A DNA stretch of 64,000 nucleotides from Thermohalobaculum sp039816045 (GTDB lineage Bacteria > Pseudomonadota > Alphaproteobacteria > Rhodobacterales > Rhodobacteraceae), in NCBI GenBank assembly GCA_039816045.1, contig JBCBYB010000013.1, forward strand, positions 49,597 through 113,596, given 5' to 3'. The position numbers and the translations under genes are program-made. Positions 41,487-49,406 of this stretch are shown here, one piece after another (positions within the stretch are counted from its first letter, which is position 1; the number at the start of each line of letters is the position of its first letter). The notes beneath the pieces were generated by a model. It searched no databases and had not been told where the DNA came from. It saw nothing but the letters and a program-made list of their open reading frames with translations.

Positions 41487-42727
41487 CAGTCGGGCGTCTC
41501 CGAGGGCCGGCCCGCGAGCGCGGCGAGCACGTCAGCCTGTCCCGCGGCGAGCAGCCGGTCGAGGGCGGCGGCCTGGCCGTCCGCATCCTCGCCATAGCGG
41601 TCTCGCAAGTCGGGCGGCAAGTCCTCCACCATACGGGCGAGAAACGCCGCGGCCTCGGCCCGAAAGCCGGGATCGGAAGCGATCTCCTCCATCAGGCCTG
41701 CGACCTCACTCAGCGGATCTCCTTCTGCGGGCGCGGTCGGCGGGGCGATGTCGAGCTCTAGGCGATCGATCGCCAGACCCGGGGTCTCCCCGGCCCATTC
41801 GGCGAGCTCCGCCTCCAGGAAGGCCCGGTCCCGGCGCAGGCGAAAGGCGAGGGGCGTTGCCCCGGTGAGGCGCAGGCGCAAGACCGTCTCCGCCTCCGCC
41901 GCCCGCTCGGCCTCGAGCGCCGCGCGCAACTCGGTCCGCAGCCCGGCCCAATCCTCTGCCACAACCGGGTGTGACCGGCGCCGGAACACCACGGGCGAGA
42001 CGACATGTTCTTCGAGCGCCGCCACCCCATCCTCCACGGTCGCCAGGGTAACGGACTTCTCCCCCGCCTCGCCGATATCGCGGCCCTGGGGCATCCCTGG
42101 CATCACCACCCACGGCGCCTCGTGGTGAACGGTGCGGGCATGGATGTGGCCGAGGGCCCAGTAGTCGTAGCCGTGGGCCACAAGCTCGGCCACCGAACAG
42201 GGCGCATAGGGATCGTGCCCCGGCGCGCCGCCGAGGCTCGTGTGCAGCATCCCGATGTTGAAAAGACCGGGCGTGGGCGGTGGCAGCTTCGGCAGCAGGC
42301 TCTCGGGCGCATGGGGCTGGCGGAAGCTCACGCCGTGGATCGCCACCCCCTGTTCGGCGAGGGAGACGGTGCCGCCCCGCCCGCCGAACACATGGACCGT
42401 CTCGGGCAAGCTGAGCCGCTTGGTGATGGCCGAGGCCGCATCGTGGTTGCCGCGGATCAGGAACACCCGGATGCCAGCCTCGCCCAACCGCTCGAAGGCG
42501 CGGGTCAGGAAGGCCGCCGTCTTCATGCTCCTCAGTGCGCCGTCATAGAGGTCGCCCGCGATCAGCAGCGCATCCGCCTCCGTCTCCAGGCAAAGCGCAA
42601 CGATCCGCTCGAGGGCCGTCCGCGTCGCCGCCCCGATGCGCGCGGCCAGCGGCGGATCCCGCAGCGCGCGGGCGGCCAGCGGGCTGTCCAGATGCAGATC
42701 GGCGGTGTGCACGAAGCGAAAGCGCAT
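41486..42727 (-). CDS. YhaO-like DNA repair metallophosphoesterase
   Basis: This 413-residue metallophosphoesterase of the SbcD/YhaO type starts at the ATG at 42727, where the domain begins. Phosphoesterase motifs are visible in order: HTADLHLDSP, GDLYDG, IRGNHDAAS, and GHIHARTVHHE. The C-terminal part is the capping/ATPase-binding region. It is coupled to the YhaN-like ATPase that follows, and together they likely form a nuclease for DNA double-strand ends. Confidence 0.88.
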   Translation of the reverse strand: MRFRFVHTADLHLDSPLAARALRDPPLAARIGAATRTALERIVALCLETEADALLIAGDLYDGALRSMKTAAFLTRAFERLGEAGIRVFLIRGNHDAASAITKRLSLPETVHVFGGRGGTVSLAEQGVAIHGVSFRQPHAPESLLPKLPPPTPGLFNIGMLHTSLGGAPGHDPYAPCSVAELVAHGYDYWALGHIHARTVHHEAPWVVMPGMPQGRDIGEAGEKSVTLATVEDGVAALEEHVVSPVVFRRRSHPVVAEDWAGLRTELRAALEAERAAEAETVLRLRLTGATPLAFRLRRDRAFLEAELAEWAGETPGLAIDRLELDIAPPTAPAEGDPLSEVAGLMEEIASDPGFRAEAAAFLARMVEDLPPDLRDRYGEDADGQAAALDRLLAAGQADVLAALAGRPSETPD

Positions 42728-42791
42728 GGGGCTCCGGGGCGCGGGGGCATTGGCCGGAGAGCCTAGCGGGGGCGCGGCGGGCGCGAAAGGG

Positions 42792-42826
42792 GCTGCCGCC
42801 CGGGTGAGGGGACCCCGAGCGGCAGC
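42792..42826 (-). terminator. Hairpin after the LCCL-protein gene
   Basis: On the minus strand, 20 bases past the LCCL gene stop, an 8-bp stem (GCTGCCGC/GCGGCAGC) with partial inner pairing is followed by CCCCTTTCG. The T-run is weak, so this is a tentative intrinsic terminator separating it from the nuclease gene. Confidence 0.35.
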
Positions 42827-42847
42827 GAGCAAGCAGCAGGGGTGGTC

Positions 42848-43417
42848 TCAGTTCACAAAGCGGATGGTGCGGATGCCGCTCGGGCCGCTGTGGGTGGTAA
42901 ACCCGTTCTGGGTCGAGCCGGTGAGGCGCACATTGCCCTCCTCCATCCGAACCGTGACATTGCCGCCCGAGAGCGTGATGCGCCCGTCATGCACCGCCGC
43001 CCGGCAGACCACGGTGTGAAACGCGTAACTGTCGGTGCCGGTCAGCCGGCGCGGCACCAGCTTCGAGGGCGCCGGCGGGCAGTAGAAGCGGAAATGGTGG
43101 CCCACCAGCTTGCGATCGGCGAGACCGGTCGACGTGAATTTGGTGTCCCAGGTCAGGTGGTGCGCATCGGGGTGCGGGCTCTGGGGCTGGCCGCTGCGGG
43201 GCGCGGTCGTGCCCGCACTGTCGCCGCTGGCCGAGCTGCTGCTGGTGCTCCGGATCTCGCGGCGAACCTCTTCGGTGGCAATGTTCTTCACGTCGTTGAT
43301 CAAGCTGTCGAGCAGGCCTGCCGAGGCGGGCTGCGCGGTGCCGAGACCGAGGACGGCAAACGCGGACAAAGCGGTCAGTCGAAACAGGGAACGCGACAGG
43401 GTGTGTGGCGTGGTCAT
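42848..43417 (-). CDS. Secreted LCCL-domain protein
   Basis: This protein of about 189 residues starts at the ATG at 43417 (AAGGATGG upstream). A Sec signal (LFRLTALSAFAVLGLGTAQPASA) leads to a short helix, a Ser-rich linker, then a domain matching LCCL. It has FRFYCPP, the central RRLTGTDSYAFHTVVCRAAVHDG, and the closing VRMEEGNVRLTGSTQNGF strands. LCCL domains are extracellular and may bind lipids or polysaccharide. It is divergent from the glutamine-synthetase-like gene across 232 bases. Confidence 0.72.
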   Translation of the reverse strand: MTTPHTLSRSLFRLTALSAFAVLGLGTAQPASAGLLDSLINDVKNIATEEVRREIRSTSSSSASGDSAGTTAPRSGQPQSPHPDAHHLTWDTKFTSTGLADRKLVGHHFRFYCPPAPSKLVPRRLTGTDSYAFHTVVCRAAVHDGRITLSGGNVTVRMEEGNVRLTGSTQNGFTTHSGPSGIRTIRFVN

Positions 43418-43649
43418 GGGTTCCATCCTTTTGACATCGTTTCTCAAATGCGGTGGCCGCGTGCGGGGGTCGGTCCCTCAGGCGGCGCAAGCACAGAGAT
43501 AAATCCGGGATGTTTCCCCTGCGTGTTGGCCACTGTTTCAATCGTCGGCTGCGTTTCAATTGCGTCGGAAGGCCCGCGACCGAGAGACCTAGGAAAACCC
43601 GAAGCCCGGCGTTACCGTCGCCTCCGACAGGGCTGATTTGGAGGATGGT

Positions 43650-45011
43650 ATGGCCGGCAAGCTGGATCTGGAGGCGCTGCGCATCGCCGTCGAGGTGGGC
43701 GACATCGACACCGTCGTCGCCGCCTTGCCGGACATGCAGGGCCGCCTGATGGGCAAACGCTTCCAGGCGGAGTTCTTCCTCGACAGCGCCTATAAGGAGA
43801 CCCATGGCTGCAATTATCTCCTGGCCACCGATATGGAGATGGAGACGGTCGACGGCTTCGCTGCCACGAGTTGGGCGAAGGGCTATGGCGACTACACCCT
43901 AAAGGCCGATCTCTCGACGCTCCGCCGCACGCCCTGGCTTGAGGGCACGGCGCTTGTGCTCTGCGATGTCTACGACCACCACGGCCACGCGCTGGTGGAG
44001 CACGCCCCGCGCACCATGCTGCGGCGCCAGGTGGAGCGCCTCTCCGCCCAGGGCCTCAGCGCCGTCGCCGCCTCGGAGCTCGAGTTCTTCGTCTTTGCCG
44101 ACAGCTTCGAGGAGGCCGCCGAACGCGCCCATGCGGGGCTGCGCCCGATCAGCGCCTACAACGAGGACTACCACATTTTCCAGACCACCAAGGAAGAGGG
44201 GCTGATGCGCGCGATCCGCACCGGGTTGCAGGGCGCCGACATCCCCGTGGAGAACTCGAAAGGCGAGGCGGAGGCGGGGCAGGAGGAGATCAACGTCCGC
44301 TACACCGACGCGCTCACCATGGCGGACCGGCACAGCATCCTGAAGAACGCGGTCAAGGAGATCGCCTGGGCCCAAGGCCGTGCCGTGACCTTCATGGCGA
44401 AATGGTCCTATGATCATGCGGGCAGCTCCAGCCACATCCACATGTCGCTGCGCCGGGGCGCAGAGCCGCTGTTCCACGACGCGGACGCCCCGCACGGGAT
44501 GTCGGCGGAGATGCGGGCGTTCCTGGCGGGGATCCTGGCGCACGCGGATGCGATCACGCTTCTGCTCGCGCCTTCGATCAACAGCTACAAGCGCTTCGCC
44601 GAGGGGACGTTTGCGCCCACCAAAGCCGTCTGGTCGCGTGATAACCGGACAGCGGGCTACCGGATCTGCGGCGAGGACAGCGCCAATGTGCGCATCGAGT
44701 GCCGGATCGGGGGCGCGGATCTCAATCCCTATCTCGCCTATGCAGGGCTGATCGCGGCGGGCCTCGACGGGATGGCGCGGGGGCTGACGCTCGAGGAGGA
44801 GTTCCGCGGCGATGCTTACGGCGGCCAGGGGCGCGAGATCCCCAAGACGCTGCGCGATGCCATCACGGCGTTCGAGACCTCCGAGATGCTCCAGGCGGCG
44901 TTCGGCCCGGAGGTGGTGGCACACTACGCCCATGCCGCGCGTTGGGAGCAGACCGAGTACGACCGCCGCGTCACCGACTGGGAGCTCCGCCGCGGGTTCG
45001 AGAGGGCGTAA
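43650..45011 (+). CDS. Glutamine-synthetase-family ligase
   Basis: This 453-residue enzyme of the glutamine synthetase fold has the Glu ligands in AASELEFFVF, the GEAEAGQEEINVRY block, HIHMSL, and the ATP/Glu-binding SINSYKRFAEGTFAPTKAVWS followed by NRTAGYRI. Divergence from housekeeping GlnA suggests a gamma-glutamyl-amine ligase acting on an amine such as putrescine, isopropylamine or a related compound. The ATG at 43650 follows GGAGG. The VOC and alcohol dehydrogenase genes downstream are co-directional. Confidence 0.85.
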   Translation: MAGKLDLEALRIAVEVGDIDTVVAALPDMQGRLMGKRFQAEFFLDSAYKETHGCNYLLATDMEMETVDGFAATSWAKGYGDYTLKADLSTLRRTPWLEGTALVLCDVYDHHGHALVEHAPRTMLRRQVERLSAQGLSAVAASELEFFVFADSFEEAAERAHAGLRPISAYNEDYHIFQTTKEEGLMRAIRTGLQGADIPVENSKGEAEAGQEEINVRYTDALTMADRHSILKNAVKEIAWAQGRAVTFMAKWSYDHAGSSSHIHMSLRRGAEPLFHDADAPHGMSAEMRAFLAGILAHADAITLLLAPSINSYKRFAEGTFAPTKAVWSRDNRTAGYRICGEDSANVRIECRIGGADLNPYLAYAGLIAAGLDGMARGLTLEEEFRGDAYGGQGREIPKTLRDAITAFETSEMLQAAFGPEVVAHYAHAARWEQTEYDRRVTDWELRRGFERA

Positions 45012-45014
45012 GCG

Positions 45015-45386
45015 ATGGCCTCGATCCGCCAGATCACCCCGATGATTGCTGTCGCCGATGTGGCCGCTTCGGCCGCCTTCTTCATCGATCGGCTGGGGTT
45101 CACGGGCCATGTGCTCGCCGCCCCGGACTACGCCTATCTCGCGCGGGACGGCGCTGCGATCCGCCTGGTTGCCGCGCCCCCGGATGCCGATCTCGACGCC
45201 CTGCCAAAGCTCGCCAGCGTCTATTTCGATGTCGTGGATGTCGACGCGCTCTGGGCCGAGCTCGCGCCAGGGCTCGCCGATCAGCGCACCGAAGCGCCGC
45301 ATGATCAGCCCTATGGCATGCGCGAGTTCGACGTCTATCACGGGCCACTGCTGCTCTCGTTCGGCCAGCCCATCCAGCCTGCCTAA
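45015..45386 (+). CDS. VOC/glyoxalase-superfamily protein
   Basis: This 123-residue single-domain vicinal-oxygen-chelate protein has the start ITPMIAVADVAASAAFFIDR and the closing REFDVYHGPLLLSFGQPI. Only a few candidate metal ligands are apparent. Members include lyases and antibiotic-binding proteins. It begins 3 bases after the ligase stop and 19 bases before the next gene, so it is part of the same operon. Function is unresolved. Confidence 0.78.
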   Translation: MASIRQITPMIAVADVAASAAFFIDRLGFTGHVLAAPDYAYLARDGAAIRLVAAPPDADLDALPKLASVYFDVVDVDALWAELAPGLADQRTEAPHDQPYGMREFDVYHGPLLLSFGQPIQPA

Positions 45387-45405
45387 CCCCTCAACGGAGA
45401 CCTCC

Positions 45406-46554
45406 ATGACCGCGCCCACTGCCTCCTGGTCCTACCCCACCTCTGTCCTCTTCGGCTCCGGTCGGATCGCAAAGCTGCCCGAGGCCTGCGAGCGTGCCGG
45501 CATCTCGCGCCCGCTGCTGGTGACGGACCGGGGGCTGGCCGAGCTGCCGATCACGGCCCAGGCGCTGGAGCTGATGAGCACCTCCGGGCTGACCCCGGGG
45601 ATCTTCGCCGAGGTCGACCCGAACCCCACCGATGCCAACCTGGCCGACGGGATTTCCTCCTATCTCGGTGGCGGCTATGACGGGGTGGTGGCCTTCGGCG
45701 GCGGCTCCGGGCTCGATCTGGCCAAGCTGGTCGCGTTCATGGCCGGCCAGGTGCGCCCGGTCTGGGATTTCGAGGACATCGGCGACTGGTGGACTCGGGC
45801 CGATGCGGATGCCATCGCGCCGATCATCGCGGTGCCGACGACCGCCGGCACGGGCTCCGAAGTCGGCCGAGCCGCGGTGCTGACCAACACCGAGACGCAC
45901 ACGAAAAAGATCATCTTCCACCCCAAGATGCTGCCCGAGACCGTGATCGCGGACCCGGAACTGACGGTGGGGATGCCGCCTGCCATCACCGCGGGCACAG
46001 GGATGGACGCGCTGGCCCACTGCCTCGAGGCCTATAGCAGCCCGTTCTACCACCCCATGAGCCAGGGGATCGCGCTGGAGGGAATGCGGCTGGTCAAAGA
46101 GAACCTCGCGCGGGCCCATGCGGTGCCGGACGATCTGGAGGCGCGCGGGCATATGATGAGTGCGGCAGCCATGGGGGCGGTCGCGTTCCAGAAGGGGCTC
46201 GGGGCGATCCACGCCATCTCGCACCCCGTAGGCGCGCTCTACAACACCCATCACGGCACGACGAACGCGGTGGTGATGGCGGAGGTGCTGCGCTTCAACC
46301 GCCCGGCCATCGAGGACCGCATCGCGCGGGCCGCGGCCTATCTCGGCATCGCGGGCGGCTATGACGGGTTTGTCGCCTGGGTGGAGGCTCTGCGCGCCGA
46401 GCTCGGCATTCCGGAGCGGCTCTCGGGTCTCGGCGTGACCGGTGGGCGCGAGGACGAGATCGCGGCGATGGCGGTGGTCGATCCGACGGCGGGCGGCAAC
46501 CCTGTGGAGCTCACCGAGGACGCAGCCAAGACGCTCTTCGCGGCCTGTCTCTGA
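45406..46554 (+). CDS. Iron-containing alcohol dehydrogenase
   Basis: This 382-residue group III alcohol dehydrogenase has the NAD-binding GGGSGLDLAK, the VPTTAGTGSE strand-turn, and the metal-binding GTGMDALAHCLEAY and HAISHPVGALYNTHHG motifs with their His ligands. It starts at the ATG at 45406 with a GGAGA site. As the third gene of the ligase-VOC-ADH operon it probably reduces or oxidises an alcohol/aldehyde intermediate of the same pathway. Confidence 0.88.
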   Translation: MTAPTASWSYPTSVLFGSGRIAKLPEACERAGISRPLLVTDRGLAELPITAQALELMSTSGLTPGIFAEVDPNPTDANLADGISSYLGGGYDGVVAFGGGSGLDLAKLVAFMAGQVRPVWDFEDIGDWWTRADADAIAPIIAVPTTAGTGSEVGRAAVLTNTETHTKKIIFHPKMLPETVIADPELTVGMPPAITAGTGMDALAHCLEAYSSPFYHPMSQGIALEGMRLVKENLARAHAVPDDLEARGHMMSAAAMGAVAFQKGLGAIHAISHPVGALYNTHHGTTNAVVMAEVLRFNRPAIEDRIARAAAYLGIAGGYDGFVAWVEALRAELGIPERLSGLGVTGGREDEIAAMAVVDPTAGGNPVELTEDAAKTLFAACL

Positions 46555-46595
46555 TCAGGGCGCATTCGAGCGAACCGCGTGGATGTGCGGGAGAT

Positions 46596-46634
46596 GCGTG
46601 AGTTCACTACAACCTGAGTGAATTCACGCCTTTT
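46596..46634 (+). terminator. Intrinsic terminator after the alcohol dehydrogenase operon
   Basis: A 13-bp stem with one mismatch (GCGTGAGTTCACT at 46596, 8-base loop, AGTGAATTCACGC ending at 46629) is followed by CTTTTC on the plus strand, 41 bases after the stop codon. This is a convincing Rho-independent terminator and it also faces the convergent methyltransferase-family gene. Confidence 0.75.
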
Positions 46635-46724
46635 CCTCGCCTTCACCTGATTTTGGCGGATCCACGCATGTCCTTTCCACCTCTCTATCGGCAGGCAGGC
46701 ACCCTCTCAACCGATAGGCAGGGA

Positions 46725-47678
46725 TCAATTGCAGCAGGTCTCGGCGATCGCCTGAACATGGCGGTGATCGGTGCCATGGCTGCCGCCGAAGATATGCAGC
46801 GAGGGCGCGATGTCCCGTAAGGTGGCGTAGTCCCTGGCAAGCTCCGAGGGGTTGCCAGCGTCGAGCATAGTCATCCGGTCGAGCTCGGAATGGCTGGACT
46901 TCGACGCATTGCACCGGATGCCCATCACCCGCTCGACCCACGGGCCGCCACGCTCGAGCGTCTGGCGAAAATGCTCCGGATGAGCGCTGTCGATCATGTA
47001 ATACAAGGGGTATCGGGCCGTCGCCTCGTCGACTTTCCCAATTGCCTGGGCGAGCGAGGCCCCCGATGGCAAGCGCCCCGTGGTGTTCACGGTGAACGAA
47101 ATCACGACCGGCAGATTGGCCTGCTTCGCGGCCAGCGCAATCCCCGTCGCCTCACCGATATGGGTCATGCTGATGCCGCTCACGATGTCCACCTCGCTTT
47201 CAGCAAAGGCTGTGATCTGCGGTGTGTGATAGGCGCGCGACTCGGCCGGGGTGAGCACCTCATCCGCGCTGTAGCCCTCGCCCCGCGGCCCGAGGCTGCC
47301 CGAAATCACCACCGGTCCGGTCCCGCGGAACCGGTTTCGCAGCCACACCATCAGCTCAATCGCAGCCCGATTGACCTCCTCGATCCGCCGGGGGGAATAG
47401 CCGAGCATCGCGCCCCAATCGGAGGAGGCCCGCCAGGTCGGGCTCTCCAGCACGAACCCCGCCCCCGTGCGCTCCGCAATGTCGATAAACCGCCGGTAGT
47501 AGCCTCTCAGCGCGTCCCGCCCCTCCACACTGTCGAGCAGGGGAAAGGCCGCGTGATAGGGCAAGTCGATCCCCATCCGGTGGATCAGCGTGGTCTCGAG
47601 CCCGCCATCGGTTAGAAAAACCTGCTTGGTGATGTGGGGCAGCAGGCGGGATTTGCTGTCGAGCCCGGGCGTCGTCAT
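46725..47678 (-). CDS. Homocysteine S-methyltransferase-family protein
   Basis: This 317-residue protein has the homocysteine S-methyltransferase barrel: FLTDGGLETTLIHRMG, SGSLGPRGEGY, VISFTVNTTGRLPSG and GIRCNAS with the first zinc Cys. The C-terminal zinc motif, normally GGCCGT, reads GGSHGTDHRH here, so the two usual Cys ligands are Ser and His. Two Cys sit at the extreme C-terminus (TCCN). It may use different metal ligands or act on another substrate. The ATG at 47678 follows AAGGA. Confidence 0.82.
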   Translation of the reverse strand: MTTPGLDSKSRLLPHITKQVFLTDGGLETTLIHRMGIDLPYHAAFPLLDSVEGRDALRGYYRRFIDIAERTGAGFVLESPTWRASSDWGAMLGYSPRRIEEVNRAAIELMVWLRNRFRGTGPVVISGSLGPRGEGYSADEVLTPAESRAYHTPQITAFAESEVDIVSGISMTHIGEATGIALAAKQANLPVVISFTVNTTGRLPSGASLAQAIGKVDEATARYPLYYMIDSAHPEHFRQTLERGGPWVERVMGIRCNASKSSHSELDRMTMLDAGNPSELARDYATLRDIAPSLHIFGGSHGTDHRHVQAIAETCCN

Positions 47679-47802
47679 GAGAACGGTCCTTGTTGTGAAA
47701 CTGTCGGCATCAATCGGGCGTGTAAGTCCCCACCCAGCCATATCGGCCACGTGCGCGCGCATTTGAGCGGCAGGGGGTGCGGCGCGTCAACGGTCTCGGC
47801 GC

Positions 47803-48459
47803 TCAGAGCCGCTTGTAGATCCCGAAGCGGCTGTCCCGTGGCAACAATCGGCGATCATCGTGGATCCCGGCCGCGCTGAAACAGAACAGATAGGCCCCGC
47901 GTGGCATCTGCTCGATCACCCGCTCTTCGAACTGCTGCTCCATCGCGCTGTCCTTCATCGGGCGATAAAAGAAGATCACGTCATAGCCGGAGTAGTCGAT
48001 TTTCATGCAATCGGCCACGAAAAGGCTCTCGCCGAGGCCGTAGCGCTCACGCCCGAGTGCGATCATTGTCTCCGACAGATCAAACCCTTGGATATCGATG
48101 AAAGCGAACCGGTCCGTGGCGCGGAGCAGGTGCACGAGCCGCCCGGTTCCGCAGCCCACCTCGACAAACCGCAAGGGCCGGTGCGGCAAATCGGGGTGCT
48201 GGTAATCCGGGTCCGCCGCCAAAAGCCCTTCGAGCGCAAACAGCCCCTCAAAGAACAGGTTTAAATCGAGCGGGATATAGCCATAGGAGCCCGCGGCCGT
48301 ATCATGCTCATCGGTCCCACGCAGGGCGATGTCATCATAGGCCGACTGCAAAATGAAAAGCCGGTCACGCAAGTTGCGCAACCGGCTCTGAGCACTGGTC
48401 AGCTCCTCCAGAGCTTCTTCGACTTCCGTGTCGAAGCTATAGTCTTCGCTCCGGATCAC
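47803..48459 (-). CDS. SAM-dependent methyltransferase
   Basis: This 218-residue class I methyltransferase has motif I FVEVGCGTGRLVHLL, an acidic residue in DIQGFDLSETMI, and DVIFFYRPMKD as the later motif. A helical N-terminal extension of about 60 residues precedes the Rossmann core. It lacks clear substrate clues. It follows the low-GC orphan gene on the minus strand, and base composition is somewhat lower in GC than the window average. Confidence 0.75.
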   Translation of the reverse strand: MIRSEDYSFDTEVEEALEELTSAQSRLRNLRDRLFILQSAYDDIALRGTDEHDTAAGSYGYIPLDLNLFFEGLFALEGLLAADPDYQHPDLPHRPLRFVEVGCGTGRLVHLLRATDRFAFIDIQGFDLSETMIALGRERYGLGESLFVADCMKIDYSGYDVIFFYRPMKDSAMEQQFEERVIEQMPRGAYLFCFSAAGIHDDRRLLPRDSRFGIYKRL

Positions 48460-48477
48460 AGCTGAAACTAAGTGACT

Positions 48478-48849
48478 TTATTTCATAAACGAGGGCTTGA
48501 TCGTCATCGTTGTGCCCTTTGTCGCCACTTCAAGCTTTAGGCAAGACTTATTTCCAGGAAGCCCTTTGATGTGCTTGGTAGCTTTGTCGAACTCTTTCTT
48601 GAATTCTGGTGGAAGCGATTTCAAATCTTTCGTCGCTTTCGTCACATCAGCGTCGAAGGTCTTAGAGCATTTAAGAATCCGCGAGTTGATGGAGCTCTGA
48701 ATGTCTTTACCGAGCCTTTCTTTTGCGCCCTTTTCTTTGATATTCTTATAGTCATTGCACATCATTCTAAGCCGGTCCATTTCGGGGCGAGAACACGCCT
48801 CGAACTTGCCCACGGCACTTTTAAAGTTGGAAAGAGGATCGGCACCCAT
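48478..48849 (-). CDS. Low-GC orphan hypothetical protein
   Basis: This 123-residue protein is Lys-rich, helical and carries four Cys; its codon use is markedly AT-rich compared with the rest of the window. The ATG at 48849 follows GGAG at 7 bases. A possible alternative TTG lies two codons upstream. No family is recognised. The composition and AT-rich flanks (to about 48960) suggest recent acquisition. It ends 18 bases upstream of the methyltransferase gene and may be co-transcribed with it. Confidence 0.6.
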   Translation of the reverse strand: MGADPLSNFKSAVGKFEACSRPEMDRLRMMCNDYKNIKEKGAKERLGKDIQSSINSRILKCSKTFDADVTKATKDLKSLPPEFKKEFDKATKHIKGLPGNKSCLKLEVATKGTTMTIKPSFMK

Positions 48850-48932
48850 TTTCAATCTCCACTAATAAGGTCCACTACACACTCCGAAGATAGGAACGCG
48901 TGTGCCGGCCTCCAAACAAAAAGTTCAAGTCA

Positions 48933-48961
48933 GATCGCATTTTTTTTATGATGTTGCGATC
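48933..48961. other. AT-rich intergenic spacer with inverted repeat
   Basis: The 191-base gap between the divergent orphan gene and NTF2-like gene is AT-rich. It contains a 7-bp inverted repeat (GATCGCA/TGCGATC) around a T-tract loop. It probably contains promoters for both genes; no specific boxes were assigned. Confidence 0.3.
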
Positions 48962-49040
48962 AAAGGCGCTTTGGCAGGGGGCTCGACCATCGCGCGCAGC
49001 TGGGTCACGCTAGCCGTCACAAGATCGTAAGGAGACAGCT

Positions 49041-49403
49041 TTGGTTGATGAGGCTCAGACGTTGGCCGCGGTGGAGCGCTTTAACGCCGCGCTGGATGCC
49101 AAGGATTTCGAGACGCTGGAGGCTGCGATGACCGAGGACTGCGTCTTCGAGGACACCGATCCGCGCCCGAACGGCACCCGGTTCGAAGGCCGGGCGGCGG
49201 TGCTGGAGTTCTTCCGCGGCGCGCCCGGCACCTCACGCTTTGTGCTGGAGGAGCCGCTGATCGTGGTGGGTGACCGCTGCATAATGCGCTGGGACCACCG
49301 CTGGGTGCGCGGCGGGGTCGAGGGCAACAACCGCGGGGTGGATCTCTTCCGCGTGCGGGACGGACGGGTCTGCGAGAAGCTGTCCTACACCAAGAACGCC
49401 TGA
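49041..49403 (+). CDS. NTF2/SnoaL-like small protein
   Basis: This 120-residue protein has the SnoaL/NTF2 pattern: LAAVERFNAALDAKDFETLEAAM, TEDCVFED, a central RFEGRAAVLEFF helix, and strands ending in VDLFRVRDGRV. Members are isomerases, dehydratases or binding proteins for small molecules. The start is a TTG with AAGGAG six bases upstream. It converges with the CoA-transferase gene, the stops being 3 bases apart. Confidence 0.75.
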   Translation: MVDEAQTLAAVERFNAALDAKDFETLEAAMTEDCVFEDTDPRPNGTRFEGRAAVLEFFRGAPGTSRFVLEEPLIVVGDRCIMRWDHRWVRGGVEGNNRGVDLFRVRDGRVCEKLSYTKNA

Positions 49404-49406
49404 GAG

